A program made the translations under genes and the position numbers. This document shows, one piece after another, positions 10,150-18,058 of a DNA stretch of 27,513 bases (position 1 is the first letter of the stretch; the number at the start of each line of letters is the position of its first letter). The notes beneath the pieces were generated by a model that was given only the letters and a program-made list of their open reading frames with translations, had not been told where the DNA came from and did not search any database. This DNA comes from Dehalococcoidia bacterium (GTDB lineage Bacteria; Chloroflexota; Dehalococcoidia; Dehalococcoidales; RBG-16-60-22), in NCBI GenBank assembly GCA_030613665.1, contig JAUWLN010000004.1, positions 1 through 27,513 on the forward strand, in the 5' to 3' direction.

Positions 10150-11226
10150 CTATCTTCTCGCCTTGGGATACGAACCCAGCACCTTGAGAAAAATTGTAAA
10201 CTTCTCCACATCCGCCAGCGCTTCCCGGGCAGCGGCATCCTTTCGGTGACCATCAAAATCAAGGTAAAAGTTGTACTGCCAGGGTTTCTGCCGTGTCGGC
10301 CTGGACTCCAGCTTGGTCAGATTAATGCTGCGGCGGGAAAGTTCACCGAGCGCCTCATACAGGGCACCGGGCTGGTTCTTCGTCGAAAAAACAATCGATG
10401 TTTTATCATTCCCGCTTGGCGGGGAGTCCTCTCTGGCCAGGATGAAGAACCGGGTGAAGTTGTGCGGGTTGTCCTCTATCTCCCTGGCAATTATCTTCAT
10501 GTTATATATCTCTGCGGCCCGGGCACTGGCAATGGCAGCGCTGTCCATTAATCCCTGTTCCTTAATCATCTTGACGCTGCCCGCAGTATCATAGCCGGGA
10601 ATCAGCGTCGCGTTCAGATGCTTCAGGAAATTACGGCACTGCGCCAGCGCCTGGGGATGGGAGTAGACCTTCTTCACCGTATCCAGGCCAGCATCAGGGC
10701 TGGCGATGAGACAGTGGATGACTCTCACCTCAGTCTCGCCGCAAACATGCAGGTCGGATTCCAGCATAAGGTCATAAGACCGGCTGATGCTCCCTTCCAG
10801 TGAGTTTTCCACCGGTATCACGCCAAATTGCACCTCCCCCTCCTCCACCGATTTGAATACCTCTTCCAGCGTCTCACGCGGCCGGCTCTCAATTGACGTG
10901 CCGAAGAAACGGAATGCGGCTTCCTCGCTGTAGGCGCCCGCCTCACCCTGGAAAGCAACCGTAACGCCCTCTTTATTTTTACAGGCAGCGATGATGCGCC
11001 CGTAGATGTTTTCCAGTTCTTCCCCGCCAATGCCGATATTTTGCTCCCGGGCAATGCGTTTGACGTTTTCCAGGACTTTTTTTTCTCTTTCCCGGTCCTC
11101 AATCGACCGGCCTTTTGCCCGCTTGCCCTTGCCTATCTCCTCGGCAATGCGTACCCGCTCGCCAATCAACTCGGTGATTCTGGCGTCCACGTTATCAATC
11201 TGCTTCCGCAGCTCTTCTAAATTCAT
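10150..11226 (-). CDS. pheA: Bifunctional chorismate mutase / prephenate dehydratase
   Basis: Converts chorismate to prephenate and then phenylpyruvate for phenylalanine. In 358 aa three domains are visible: an AroQ-type chorismate mutase (1-~90, LEELRKQIDNVDARI), prephenate dehydratase (~95-270, VAFQGEAGAYSEEAA, ending in NPHNFTRFFIL with the TRF motif), and an ACT domain (~280-355, QPGALYEALGELSRRSINLTK then ESRP), the usual site for allosteric inhibition by Phe. The frame stays open 15 codons upstream, but ATG 11226 is correct by family N-terminus, and its ATGA overlaps the aroC stop by 4 nt, with GAGGG upstream. Translation is thus coupled to aroC. It supplies prephenate to both itself and the adjacent TyrA. 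Confidence 0.95.
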   Translation of the reverse strand: MNLEELRKQIDNVDARITELIGERVRIAEEIGKGKRAKGRSIEDREREKKVLENVKRIAREQNIGIGGEELENIYGRIIAACKNKEGVTVAFQGEAGAYSEEAAFRFFGTSIESRPRETLEEVFKSVEEGEVQFGVIPVENSLEGSISRSYDLMLESDLHVCGETEVRVIHCLIASPDAGLDTVKKVYSHPQALAQCRNFLKHLNATLIPGYDTAGSVKMIKEQGLMDSAAIASARAAEIYNMKIIAREIEDNPHNFTRFFILAREDSPPSGNDKTSIVFSTKNQPGALYEALGELSRRSINLTKLESRPTRQKPWQYNFYLDFDGHRKDAAAREALADVEKFTIFLKVLGSYPKARR

Positions 11227-12311
11227 GACAACACCCTCGGTATAAGTCCTGCCTGCAGGATAAAATCGCATATGGTAACCGCCATCATCGCTTCCACCCC
11301 TGGCACCGCCCGCGGAACGATACAGGTATCATGTCGACCCGTTACCGCGAGGCCGGCCTTTGTCATCTTCTGAATATCCACCGTTTCCTGATCTTTACCG
11401 ATGGAGGCGGTCGGCTTGACGGCCACCCTGACGACTACCGGCATGCCGGTGCTGATGCCGCCGAGCACTCCGCCGGCATTGTTGGTCCGGGTAACAATCC
11501 GGCCATCTTTTATATCATAAAGGTCATTATTCTGGGAACCTTTCATTCCGGCGACGGCGAAGCCGGCACCGAACTCCACTCCTTTTACCGCCGGGATGGC
11601 GAAAAGGGCTTTCGATAGCTCCCCGTCGAAATTATCGAAGACGGGCTCACCCAGCCCCGCCGGTAAATTAACGGCAATGCCTTCGATAATCCCGCCCAGG
11701 CTGTCTTTTTCCTGCTTCGCCTGTTCGATTAACTGCGTCATCCTGTCAGCAGCCTCATGGTCAGCGCACCAAAGCGGGTTGTTACCGGCGTTATCCTTAA
11801 TGGCAGCCAGTTCCTGCGTCCGGGCCTTGATGCCGCCGATTTCAACGACGTACGCGAAGACATCGATGCCCAGGCGACCGATTAATTTCCTGGCGATTGT
11901 CCCCGCCATAACATAGGCCAGAGTTATCCTCCCTGAGAACCTGCCTCCGCCGCGAAAATCGTTGCATCCACCGTACTTTACGAAAGCAGTGTAATCGGCA
12001 TGACCGGGACGCAGAGCGAACCGATTTTTCTTATAGACGCCGGAGTCCATATCTTTGTTCCAGGAGAGCATGCAGATAGGCGCACCGGTGGTATTTCCAT
12101 CATAGATGCCGGAGATTATCTCCACCCTGTCCGGCTCCCCCCGTTCCGTGGTGCCGGCGGCACCGGGCCGCCTCCGCTCCACCTCCTGCTGGATATCCGC
12201 CTCGGTGATGGGCAGCCCTGTCGGGCAGCCGTCAACCACTATCCCCATGCAGTGGCCGTGGCTCTCGCCAAAGCTGGTGACATTGAAAATCTTTCCCAGA
12301 CTGTTACCCAT
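11223..12311 (-). CDS. aroC: Chorismate synthase
   Basis: Performs the FMN-dependent 1,4-elimination of phosphate from EPSP to give chorismate, the last common step. It is 362 aa, a normal length for the bacterial short form. Signatures: TSFGESHG near the N-terminus (the family's GESHG), LRPGHADY, the flavin/phosphate region GGGRFSGR, and [13 protein letters not shown] near the C-terminus (the family usually has RHDPC). The ATG at 12311 lies inside the aroA 3' end (8-nt overlap) and the TGA overlaps the pheA ATG. Cytoplasmic; needs reduced FMN from elsewhere. Confidence 0.96.
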   Translation of the reverse strand: MGNSLGKIFNVTSFGESHGHCMGIVVDGCPTGLPITEADIQQEVERRRPGAAGTTERGEPDRVEIISGIYDGNTTGAPICMLSWNKDMDSGVYKKNRFALRPGHADYTAFVKYGGCNDFRGGGRFSGRITLAYVMAGTIARKLIGRLGIDVFAYVVEIGGIKARTQELAAIKDNAGNNPLWCADHEAADRMTQLIEQAKQEKDSLGGIIEGIAVNLPAGLGEPVFDNFDGELSKALFAIPAVKGVEFGAGFAVAGMKGSQNNDLYDIKDGRIVTRTNNAGGVLGGISTGMPVVVRVAVKPTASIGKDQETVDIQKMTKAGLAVTGRHDTCIVPRAVPGVEAMMAVTICDFILQAGLIPRVLS

Positions 12312-13566
12312 CTATCTTCAATCTTCCCCCAATGCTTTTTAGTATATCCCAGAATTCGGGAAATGTCTTCTTAACGCACTCCGCATTATTTATGGTGGTG
12401 CTTCCCGCCCGCGTCCCCAGGATGCTGAAGGCCATGGCAATGCGGTGGTCATCGTGGCTGTCAACGACCGCGCCTTTCAGATTTGAGCCGGTGATGAGCA
12501 GCCGGTCCTCTTCCTCGGCAACCTTTACCCCCATCCGTTCCAGTCCTTCCCGGACAGCCGCCACACGATTGGATTCTTTTAGCCTCGCCCGGCCGATGCC
12601 TTCAAACTCGCTGGTTCCCTCGGCCAACGCCGCCAGAACGGCCACGGTGGGAAGCAGGTCAATGCAATCGGACAAATCGGCGTGCAGCGCTTTCAGCTTT
12701 GAGCCCCTGACCTTTATGGCGCCGGACGAAACCTCAACCTCCGCGCCCATCCGGCTCAGGAACTCCAGCATAGCCCTATCGCTCTGCAGGCTCTGCGGGT
12801 TCAGGTTCTCCACCTCCATCCCCTCCGTAACCGCGCCCAGTGCCAGTAAATAAGAGGCTGACGACCAGTCGCCTTCCACTTCATAGCTGGTTGGTTGATA
12901 TGTCTGCTTCGCCGTATAGAAATCGTCCATCCCGGCTGAGGCGGTTACATTAATGCCGAACCTTGCCATGCACTCAAGGGTCATGGCTACATACGGCTTT
13001 GATTCCAGAGGCGTGGTCAGCCTGATATGCATTCCATCTTCGGCAAACGGTGATACCAGCAGCAGCGCCGAGAGGAACTGGGAGCTGACATCGCCGGGCA
13101 GTTCGGTCTCCCCGCCTTTTAACCTCCCCCCATTGACCATCACCGGCGCCACGCCGTTATCCGAAGAACAGTCCACGCCGAGCCTCCGCAGCGCTTCCAC
13201 CAGCGGCCCGACCGGCCTCCTGGCCAGCGAAGCGCCTGCCGTCAAACGGCATTTCCCCGGTACTATCGAGCCGATGGCCGTCATAAACCTCAGCGTCGCT
13301 GCCGAATCGCCGCAGCACAGGTCAGCATCAGGCTGGCGAAAGTCGCCGCCACTGATTAGCCAGATGTCTTTCGACTGCTCAACGCCCACACCAATGTCGC
13401 TCAGCACCCTTACCGCCGCTTCCGTATCATCTGCGTACAAAGGGTGCACTATCTTGCTTTCACCACGAGCCAGTGCCGCGCACATCAAGCCTCTTATCGT
13501 GTAGCTCTTGGATGGAGGAGCAGTCGCTTTACCTCTTATATCACTTTTTTCAATCGTGACTCTCAT
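12304..13566 (-). CDS. aroA: 3-phosphoshikimate 1-carboxyvinyltransferase (EPSP synthase)
   Basis: Transfers enolpyruvate from PEP to shikimate 3-phosphate. It is 420 aa with the two-domain inside-out barrel pattern: PPSKSYTIRG (substrate lysine), CGDSAATLRFM, ELPGDVSSQFLSALL, DCIDLLPTVAVLAAL (catalytic Asp), RLKESNRVAAV and DDHRIAMAFS. In the PEP-binding loop the residue matching E. coli Gly96 is Ala (E. coli NAGTAMR against DSAATLR here), a feature of enzymes less sensitive to glyphosate. ATG 13566 overlaps the aroK end by 17 nt and the stop overlaps aroC by 8 nt. Confidence 0.96.
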   Translation of the reverse strand: MRVTIEKSDIRGKATAPPSKSYTIRGLMCAALARGESKIVHPLYADDTEAAVRVLSDIGVGVEQSKDIWLISGGDFRQPDADLCCGDSAATLRFMTAIGSIVPGKCRLTAGASLARRPVGPLVEALRRLGVDCSSDNGVAPVMVNGGRLKGGETELPGDVSSQFLSALLLVSPFAEDGMHIRLTTPLESKPYVAMTLECMARFGINVTASAGMDDFYTAKQTYQPTSYEVEGDWSSASYLLALGAVTEGMEVENLNPQSLQSDRAMLEFLSRMGAEVEVSSGAIKVRGSKLKALHADLSDCIDLLPTVAVLAALAEGTSEFEGIGRARLKESNRVAAVREGLERMGVKVAEEEDRLLITGSNLKGAVVDSHDDHRIAMAFSILGTRAGSTTINNAECVKKTFPEFWDILKSIGGRLKIDG

Positions 13567-14077
13567 GTTCGCTCAATTCGCTTATTATCTGCCCGGCCAC
13601 TCCAGCCACGTCCAGTCCGGAAGTGTCCACGGTTATGTCAGCGGCACGCTCATAGAACGGCCGCCGGAAGTTCAAGAGCTTCTCCACCCTGGATGTCCTG
13701 TCCTCGGCTACCAGCAATGGTCTTTCATCTGTATCCGATGATGTCCTCTGCAGAATCGCCTCCGGCGATGCCGTCAGATAAACAATCACGCCTTGCTCCC
13801 TCAGCCGGTCAACGTTTATCTGGTTCAGGATAACGCCGCCGCCGCAGGCAATCACCGCGTTTTTCTGCGCCGCCGCCTCCCGGGTTGCCTCAATCTCAAG
13901 CTCGCGGAAAGCTATTTCCCCGTCCTGCTGGAAGATTTCGGGAATGGTCTTTCCTGCCTTCTGCTCGATGAGTTCGTCCAGCTCGACGAAATCTTTGTCC
14001 AGCTTCCTGGCCAGCAATCTGCCCACGTCCGTCTTTCCCGTTCCCATAAAACCAACGAGGGCGATGTTACTTTTCAT
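13550..14077 (-). CDS. aroK: Shikimate kinase
   Basis: Phosphorylates shikimate at the 3-hydroxyl with ATP. The 175-aa P-loop kinase has Walker A GFMGTGKT (residues 9-16), the shikimate-binding Asp in VELDELIE, FRELE, the Gly-rich Walker B-like ACGGGVI and lid arginine in DERPLL. The length is typical. It overlaps aroE by 11 nt upstream and aroA by 17 nt downstream, the longest overlap in the operon. Confidence 0.96.
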   Translation of the reverse strand: MKSNIALVGFMGTGKTDVGRLLARKLDKDFVELDELIEQKAGKTIPEIFQQDGEIAFRELEIEATREAAAQKNAVIACGGGVILNQINVDRLREQGVIVYLTASPEAILQRTSSDTDERPLLVAEDRTSRVEKLLNFRRPFYERAADITVDTSGLDVAGVAGQIISELSEHESHD

Positions 14078-14930
14078 TTCTCAAAGCCTTCAGGGCTATC
14101 TGTTTCATGATTTCAAACGGTGCTTTCCGGCCGGTCCATTTCTCGAAAGCCAGCGCGCCCTGCCACACCAGCATATCCAGCCCGTTGATGGTGCGGGCAC
14201 CGGCCGCCTTCGCCTCCCGGAGCAGCCTTGTTTCCAGCGGATTGTAAACGATATCCGAAACCGCCAGATGGGAATTGAGCAGATTGCCCGGCACGGGGGT
14301 CCGGTCAACATCGGGGACCATGCCCACGCTGGTGGTATTCACCAGGACATCGGCACCTTCAAACACCCTCTTCAGATTCGCCTCGTTCAGCATCATCGCT
14401 GCTATCTTCCGGTGATAGTACCGCGCAATCTGGGACGTCAGTTCCTCTGCCCTGGAGAGAGTGCGGTTCAGAATGACCAGGCTGGCACCTGCCCCGGCAA
14501 GGATAAAGGATATTCCCTTCGCGGCACCACCGGCGCCAATTATGACGATGCTTTTACCATCCGGCTCAATGCCTTGCGCCCGCAGTGCCTGCAAAAAACC
14601 GGGGGCATCGGTATTGCAGCCGGTGAGCTTTCCGTTCTCACTGGCGATGGTGTTCACCGCACCCATCCTCTCCGCCAGCGGGTCCAGTTTATCAAGGAAC
14701 GGTATCACCGCCATCTTATGCGGTATGGTCACGTTCAGGCCGGCTATTTTCAATGCCCGTATAGCGTTTATCGCCGCTTTTAATTCCTCCCCCCGCACAT
14801 GAAACGGCAGATAGACATAGTCGAGTCCCAGCGCTTCGAAGGCAGCGTTATGCATCACCGGCGACATGCTGTGCTCTACGGGGTCGCCGATTATCCCACA
14901 AATTCTGGTTTTCCCGGTTATCTGGTTCAT
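14067..14930 (-). CDS. aroE: Shikimate dehydrogenase (NADP+)
   Basis: Reduces 3-dehydroshikimate to shikimate. The 287-aa protein shows the substrate-binding HSMSPVMHN, catalytic lysine in NVTIPHKM, the Asp of CNTDAPGF, the nucleotide loop IIGAGGAAKG, NRT as a likely NADP-preferring motif, VNTTSVGM, and the C-terminal NGLDMLVWQGALAF. All catalytic residues are present. Its ATGA overlaps the aroD stop by 4 nt and its 3' end overlaps aroK. Confidence 0.96.
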   Translation of the reverse strand: MNQITGKTRICGIIGDPVEHSMSPVMHNAAFEALGLDYVYLPFHVRGEELKAAINAIRALKIAGLNVTIPHKMAVIPFLDKLDPLAERMGAVNTIASENGKLTGCNTDAPGFLQALRAQGIEPDGKSIVIIGAGGAAKGISFILAGAGASLVILNRTLSRAEELTSQIARYYHRKIAAMMLNEANLKRVFEGADVLVNTTSVGMVPDVDRTPVPGNLLNSHLAVSDIVYNPLETRLLREAKAAGARTINGLDMLVWQGALAFEKWTGRKAPFEIMKQIALKALRNEK

Positions 14931-15583
14931 CCCTTCACCATTTCGTATATCTGCCTCATTTCGTCCGCCGTCATCTGCCCCGGTGCCGCCTCTCCGTCCG
15001 ATGCAACGGAGGCATAAATGAACTCGCCACCCACGAGCGGACAGAGAAGCCGACTCACCAGGCCAAGCGGTCCCATGGCAAACGCGACCACTCTTTTTCC
15101 CGAAAATTCCCGAATAAGCTGCATGGTACTCACGTTGTCCTCGAACTTCCGGGCGGTGGTAACCACCTTAACGATGTCAGCCCCGGCGGCAAGTTGTCTC
15201 CGCGCTATTTCCTTCATCGTACTAAAAGGCGGCGTCCCTTCCAATTCGTGAAAAGAAATCAGGCATTCCGCCTGTTTTTTAATCCGCGTCACGACGTCAT
15301 TGAGATTTTCGGTACTGAGCTCAATATCGACTATCGCCGCACCCAGTTCCAAAGCGCTGAGCAGCTCGACAATTCTTTCCTCTTCACTGCCCTTCCAGGT
15401 TCCTCCTTCATCCGGTTTTCGATTGCAGGCAACCCAGGGTTTCCCGAGCTGCCCGGCGACCTCTCGCCAATCAGGTCCAATCAGGTCGATTCGTACTTCA
15501 AATAAATCAACCAGCGGCGCAACACGCTCGATGGCTTCAAGGTTGCCATTTACTATAGAGGCGCAGATTCCGGGTCTATCCAT
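14927..15583 (-). CDS. aroD: 3-dehydroquinate dehydratase, type I
   Basis: Dehydrates 3-dehydroquinate through a Schiff base. The 218-aa length fits type I. Motifs: FEVRIDLI (substrate Glu/Arg), VDIEL, catalytic His in ISFHELEGTP, the Schiff-base Lys in ADIVKVVTTA, and the substrate lid ASDGEAAPGQM. It uses the type I class rather than the unrelated type II AroQ enzyme found in many bacteria. ATG 15583 overlaps aroB by 8 nt. Confidence 0.95.
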   Translation of the reverse strand: MDRPGICASIVNGNLEAIERVAPLVDLFEVRIDLIGPDWREVAGQLGKPWVACNRKPDEGGTWKGSEEERIVELLSALELGAAIVDIELSTENLNDVVTRIKKQAECLISFHELEGTPPFSTMKEIARRQLAAGADIVKVVTTARKFEDNVSTMQLIREFSGKRVVAFAMGPLGLVSRLLCPLVGGEFIYASVASDGEAAPGQMTADEMRQIYEMVKG

Positions 15584-16655
15584 TTCCCGCCAGAACCTCC
15601 CTGATTAAAGACGGGGAAACATCGTCAGCGACGACAGTATCACCGATTGATTTCAGCAGGACGAACTCCACCCTGCCTTCCCGAACTTTTTTATCATGCT
15701 TCATTGCCTGCATTATCTTCTCAATGCCGAGGCCGGGAACCTCCACAGGCAGGCCGGCCCGCGTTATCAATTGCCGCAGCCTTTTTACCTCGTCCCCATC
15801 AAGCAGCCCCAGTCGATGGGACAATCGTGCCGCCGCCACCATTCCGATGGCCACCGCGTTTCCATGCTTTACCCTGAAATCGGAGACCGACTCAACGGCA
15901 TGTCCGATGGTATGGCCGTAGTTCAAAATATGCCTCAGACCCATATCAAGCTCGTCCTCAACCACCACCCCCGCCTTGATGCCGACCGTCTGAAAGACAA
16001 CCTCTTCCAGGCTATTTACGTCGAATGATTTTATCTTTTCCATATTCTCCTCGAGAAAGGAGAAAAAGCTGCCATCCCGTATGGCAGCGCTCTTGATGAC
16101 CTCGGCCAGTCCATTGACCAGCTCTTCTTCGGGCAGGGATAGCAGCGTATTCGTATCGGCAATAACCATTTCCGGCTGGTAGAAGGCGCCAATCATGTTC
16201 TTAAGCTGCCCGTGGTCCACCGCCACCTTCCCGCCAACACTGCTGTCAACCTGGGCCAGCAGCGTGGTCGGCATCTGTACCAGCGGCACGCCTCTCTGGT
16301 AGGTGGCGGCCACAAACCCCGCCAGGTCACCGATTACGCCGCCTCCCAGCGCCAGAACCGGCGTCGCCCGTTCCGCGTGAACCGCGGTCAGTCCCCGGTA
16401 AAGCCGTCCGGCATTTTCCAGTGTTTTCTGCTCTTCGCCGGGCGGCACCTCAAGGATATCGACCTGAAATCCGTCACCCTCCAGTGCCTGACCCAGCATA
16501 TCGCCATACAGTTTCTTCACGGTAGAGTCGGTGATGACCACCAACCGGCCGTTAAAACCGCGTTCCTTCAGATAGCTGCCCGCCCGGGCCAGCAGTCCGG
16601 ACCCGATATACACCGGGTAGCTCTTACTGCCGAGTGCCACATTCACCTGCTTCAT
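15576..16655 (-). CDS. aroB: 3-dehydroquinate synthase
   Basis: Converts DAHP to 3-dehydroquinate using NAD+ and a divalent metal. The 359 aa contain GGGVIGDLAGFVAAT, TTLLAQVDSSVGGKVAVD, GLAEVIKSA (metal and substrate Glu/Lys), RHILNYGHTIGHAVE (metal histidines) and HGNAVAIGM. These cover the NAD and metal sites of the sugar-phosphate cyclase family; the exact fit to DHQ synthase is supported by context. ATG 16655 overlaps the aroF TGA by 4 nt (ATGA). Confidence 0.97.
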   Translation of the reverse strand: MKQVNVALGSKSYPVYIGSGLLARAGSYLKERGFNGRLVVITDSTVKKLYGDMLGQALEGDGFQVDILEVPPGEEQKTLENAGRLYRGLTAVHAERATPVLALGGGVIGDLAGFVAATYQRGVPLVQMPTTLLAQVDSSVGGKVAVDHGQLKNMIGAFYQPEMVIADTNTLLSLPEEELVNGLAEVIKSAAIRDGSFFSFLEENMEKIKSFDVNSLEEVVFQTVGIKAGVVVEDELDMGLRHILNYGHTIGHAVESVSDFRVKHGNAVAIGMVAAARLSHRLGLLDGDEVKRLRQLITRAGLPVEVPGLGIEKIMQAMKHDKKVREGRVEFVLLKSIGDTVVADDVSPSLIREVLAGNG

Positions 16656-17731
16656 CCACTTATCACCTTTGCTTCGTGCCTGGCAGCAACCATTTTGTGG
16701 ATTTTCCGGCAGACACTGATAACTTCTTTCAGTTCATCCGGAGTTATCATCTGCATACCATCGACCATTGCCTCCGACGGGTCGTAGTGCGCCTCAATCA
16801 TCAGGCCGCACGCTCCGGCGGCAACCGCCGCGCAGCTCATATTGAAGATTAAGTCACGCCGCCCGGTGGCATGGCTGGGGTCGGCAACCACCGGCAGATA
16901 GGTCTCTTTCTGAATAGCCGGAATCGCCGAGAGGTCAAGGGTATAGCGGGTGTAGTTTTTCCCCTTTCCCAGGGGCAATATGCCACGCTCACACAGGATA
17001 ATATCCTTGTTGCCTTCTGCCGCCATGTATTCAGCAAAGGACAGAAACTCATCAATGCCCGCCCCGAAGTGCCGTTTGAAAAGCACGGGCTTTCCGGCTC
17101 TGGCCACACTGGCGAGCAGGTCCTGGTTGTACATATTACGGGCACCAACCTGTATTATATCAGCATAGCTGGCCACCAGGTCAATCTGCGCCTCACCCCT
17201 TACCTCCGTTACCACCGGCATTTCAAATCGCTGCCCGGCTTCATACAGCCAGCGTAATGCTTCCTCTGCTCCCTCACGACCGTTAGCCCCCAGCCCCTGA
17301 AAGGAATGGACGGAGCTCCTGGGCTTGAATATGCCGCCGCGCAGTATTTGCGCCCCGGCCTTCGTTACTTCTTCGGGGATGCGAAAGAGCTGAGATTTGC
17401 TTTCAATGGTGCATGGCCCGGCGATAATCGCCAGCTCATCGCCACCAATCTTGACGTTGCCCGCTCGTATCTGCCGCCGCTCTCCCTCCCCATCAAAACG
17501 CTTGCCGTATTCCTTGCTGATGAGCTTGTAGGGAGTCTCCACCATGAAAGCCTCCTTCACTCCGGGAAGGGTGGCAAAGTGGGAAAAGTCCGCCTTCCCC
17601 TCATCGCCGATAAGGCCGATTACCGTCCGGTACTCGCCCCGGGAGACATCTGCCTTCAGGCCAACCTTTTTAATTTCCTTCACCACGCTGGCGACTTCTT
17701 CTCTGGTTGCTTCCGATTTCATGATTATCAT
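16652..17731 (-). CDS. aroF: 3-deoxy-7-phosphoheptulonate synthase (DAHP synthase, type I beta)
   Basis: Condenses PEP and erythrose 4-phosphate, the first step of the pathway. It is 359 aa. An N-terminal ferredoxin-like/ACT-like regulatory domain (~1-70, MKSEATREEVASVV) precedes the TIM barrel with AGPCTIES, RGGIFKPRSS, QVGARNMYNQDLL and VVADPSHATGRRDLI. The segment ILPLGKGKNYTRYTLDLS differs from the usual IRTFE.. TRNTLDLS, and KRHFGAGIDEFL replaces the common KRGMSATIEEWL, so it is a divergent branch of the family. ATG 17731 has AGGAG 7 nt upstream. It is the first gene of the operon, preceded by the aromatic attenuator at 17781-17932. Confidence 0.95.
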   Translation of the reverse strand: MIIMKSEATREEVASVVKEIKKVGLKADVSRGEYRTVIGLIGDEGKADFSHFATLPGVKEAFMVETPYKLISKEYGKRFDGEGERRQIRAGNVKIGGDELAIIAGPCTIESKSQLFRIPEEVTKAGAQILRGGIFKPRSSVHSFQGLGANGREGAEEALRWLYEAGQRFEMPVVTEVRGEAQIDLVASYADIIQVGARNMYNQDLLASVARAGKPVLFKRHFGAGIDEFLSFAEYMAAEGNKDIILCERGILPLGKGKNYTRYTLDLSAIPAIQKETYLPVVADPSHATGRRDLIFNMSCAAVAAGACGLMIEAHYDPSEAMVDGMQMITPDELKEVISVCRKIHKMVAARHEAKVISG

Positions 17732-17780
17732 CTTCTTTCTCCTCAGTTTCTCCGCCCTCTTTGACCAGTAACAGGCAAAT

Positions 17781-17807
17781 AAAAAAGCCCTTCTGGAGAG
17801 GGCTCTT
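17781..17807 (-). terminator. Intrinsic terminator (3:4 hairpin) of the aro attenuator
   Basis: On the minus strand AGCCCT (17804-17799) pairs with AGGGCT (17791-17786) around a 7-nt loop, and the stem extends with AAG and the U run to nine pairs. Six U follow at 17786-17781. It stands 50 nt before the aroF ATG and 45 nt after the leader-peptide stop, so it would stop transcription before the structural genes. Confidence 0.88.
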
Positions 17808-17885
17808 CCGTTTTTCCTTCTAATCTTCTTCAGTTTCTAACTGTATCTAGCTCATAGGAAACCCTCCCCAGCGCTTGGGCGCCAG
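17793..17885 (-). promoter_or_regulatory. Alternative RNA structures of the aro attenuator (1:2 and 2:3 pairings)
   Basis: Segment 1 (17885-17879, CUGGCGC) can pair with segment 2 (17874-17868, GCGCUGG) around CCAA: seven pairs, two of them G-U. Alternatively 17871-17859 can pair with 17793-17805. This gives 13 consecutive pairs (three G-U) whose core is GGGGAGGG with CCCUCUCC, consuming the 5' arm of the terminator. The two folds are mutually exclusive. Segment 2 begins 12 nt after the Trp codon. A ribosome stalled in the aromatic run would leave it free, whereas a ribosome reaching the stop codon would cover it. Confidence 0.8.
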
Positions 17886-17932
17886 AAAAAGTAATAAAAA
17901 TAATAATAGGCGTTAAACTTCTGGTTCTTCAT
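17852..17932 (-). CDS. Aromatic leader peptide of the aro operon
   Basis: A 26-codon ORF beginning MKNQKFNA contains nine consecutive aromatic codons at residues 9-17 (YYYFYYFFW: five Tyr, three Phe, one Trp), plus Phe6 and Phe25, and ends with TGA at 17854-17852. It lies between the operon promoter and an intrinsic terminator. It is followed by alternative pairing segments, as in the trp and phe leader peptides of enterobacteria. The peptide is expected to have no function of its own: ribosome speed through Tyr, Phe and Trp codons reports aminoacyl-tRNA supply. The Shine-Dalgarno is weak (GGTCGAG very close to the ATG), the main doubt about translation. Chance occurrence of nine aromatic codons in a row here is very unlikely. 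Confidence 0.9.
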   Translation of the reverse strand: MKNQKFNAYYYFYYFFWRPSAGEGFL

Positions 17933-17961
17933 CTCGACCAATTGTTTTTTTACTTATGTTA

Positions 17962-17991
17962 AACATAGCACAATCAAAAAGGCTTTGTCAA
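17962..17991 (-). promoter_or_regulatory. Promoter of the aro operon
   Basis: On the minus strand TTGACA (17991-17986), an 18-nt spacer and TATGTT (17967-17962), with an extended TGC before the -10. Initiation near 17955 gives a 22-nt leader before the leader-peptide ATG. The -10 is part of a 13-bp palindrome TATGTT-N-AACATA (17955-17967) that could be an operator. The -35 region faces the rsfS promoter on the other strand. Confidence 0.8.
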
Positions 17992-18018
17992 TATGCACCT
18001 GTATAATTGCTGCCGCTG

Positions 18019-18027
18019 TGCTATAAT
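18019..18027 (+). promoter_or_regulatory. Extended -10 promoter element of rsfS
   Basis: TGCTATAAT places a perfect -10 at 18022-18027 with the TGn extension. Start of transcription would be near 18034, before a strong GGGGAGG (18044-18050). No convincing -35 is seen. Its position rules against the in-frame ATG at 17993 as the translation start. Confidence 0.6.
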
Positions 18028-18058
18028 TTTAAGTATCAAAACCGGGGAGGCCCGAATT

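Noticed and set aside
17993..18058. Longer RsfS start at ATG 17993
   Set aside because: It precedes the predicted -10 box, has no Shine-Dalgarno and adds a Cys-rich extension not found in the family.
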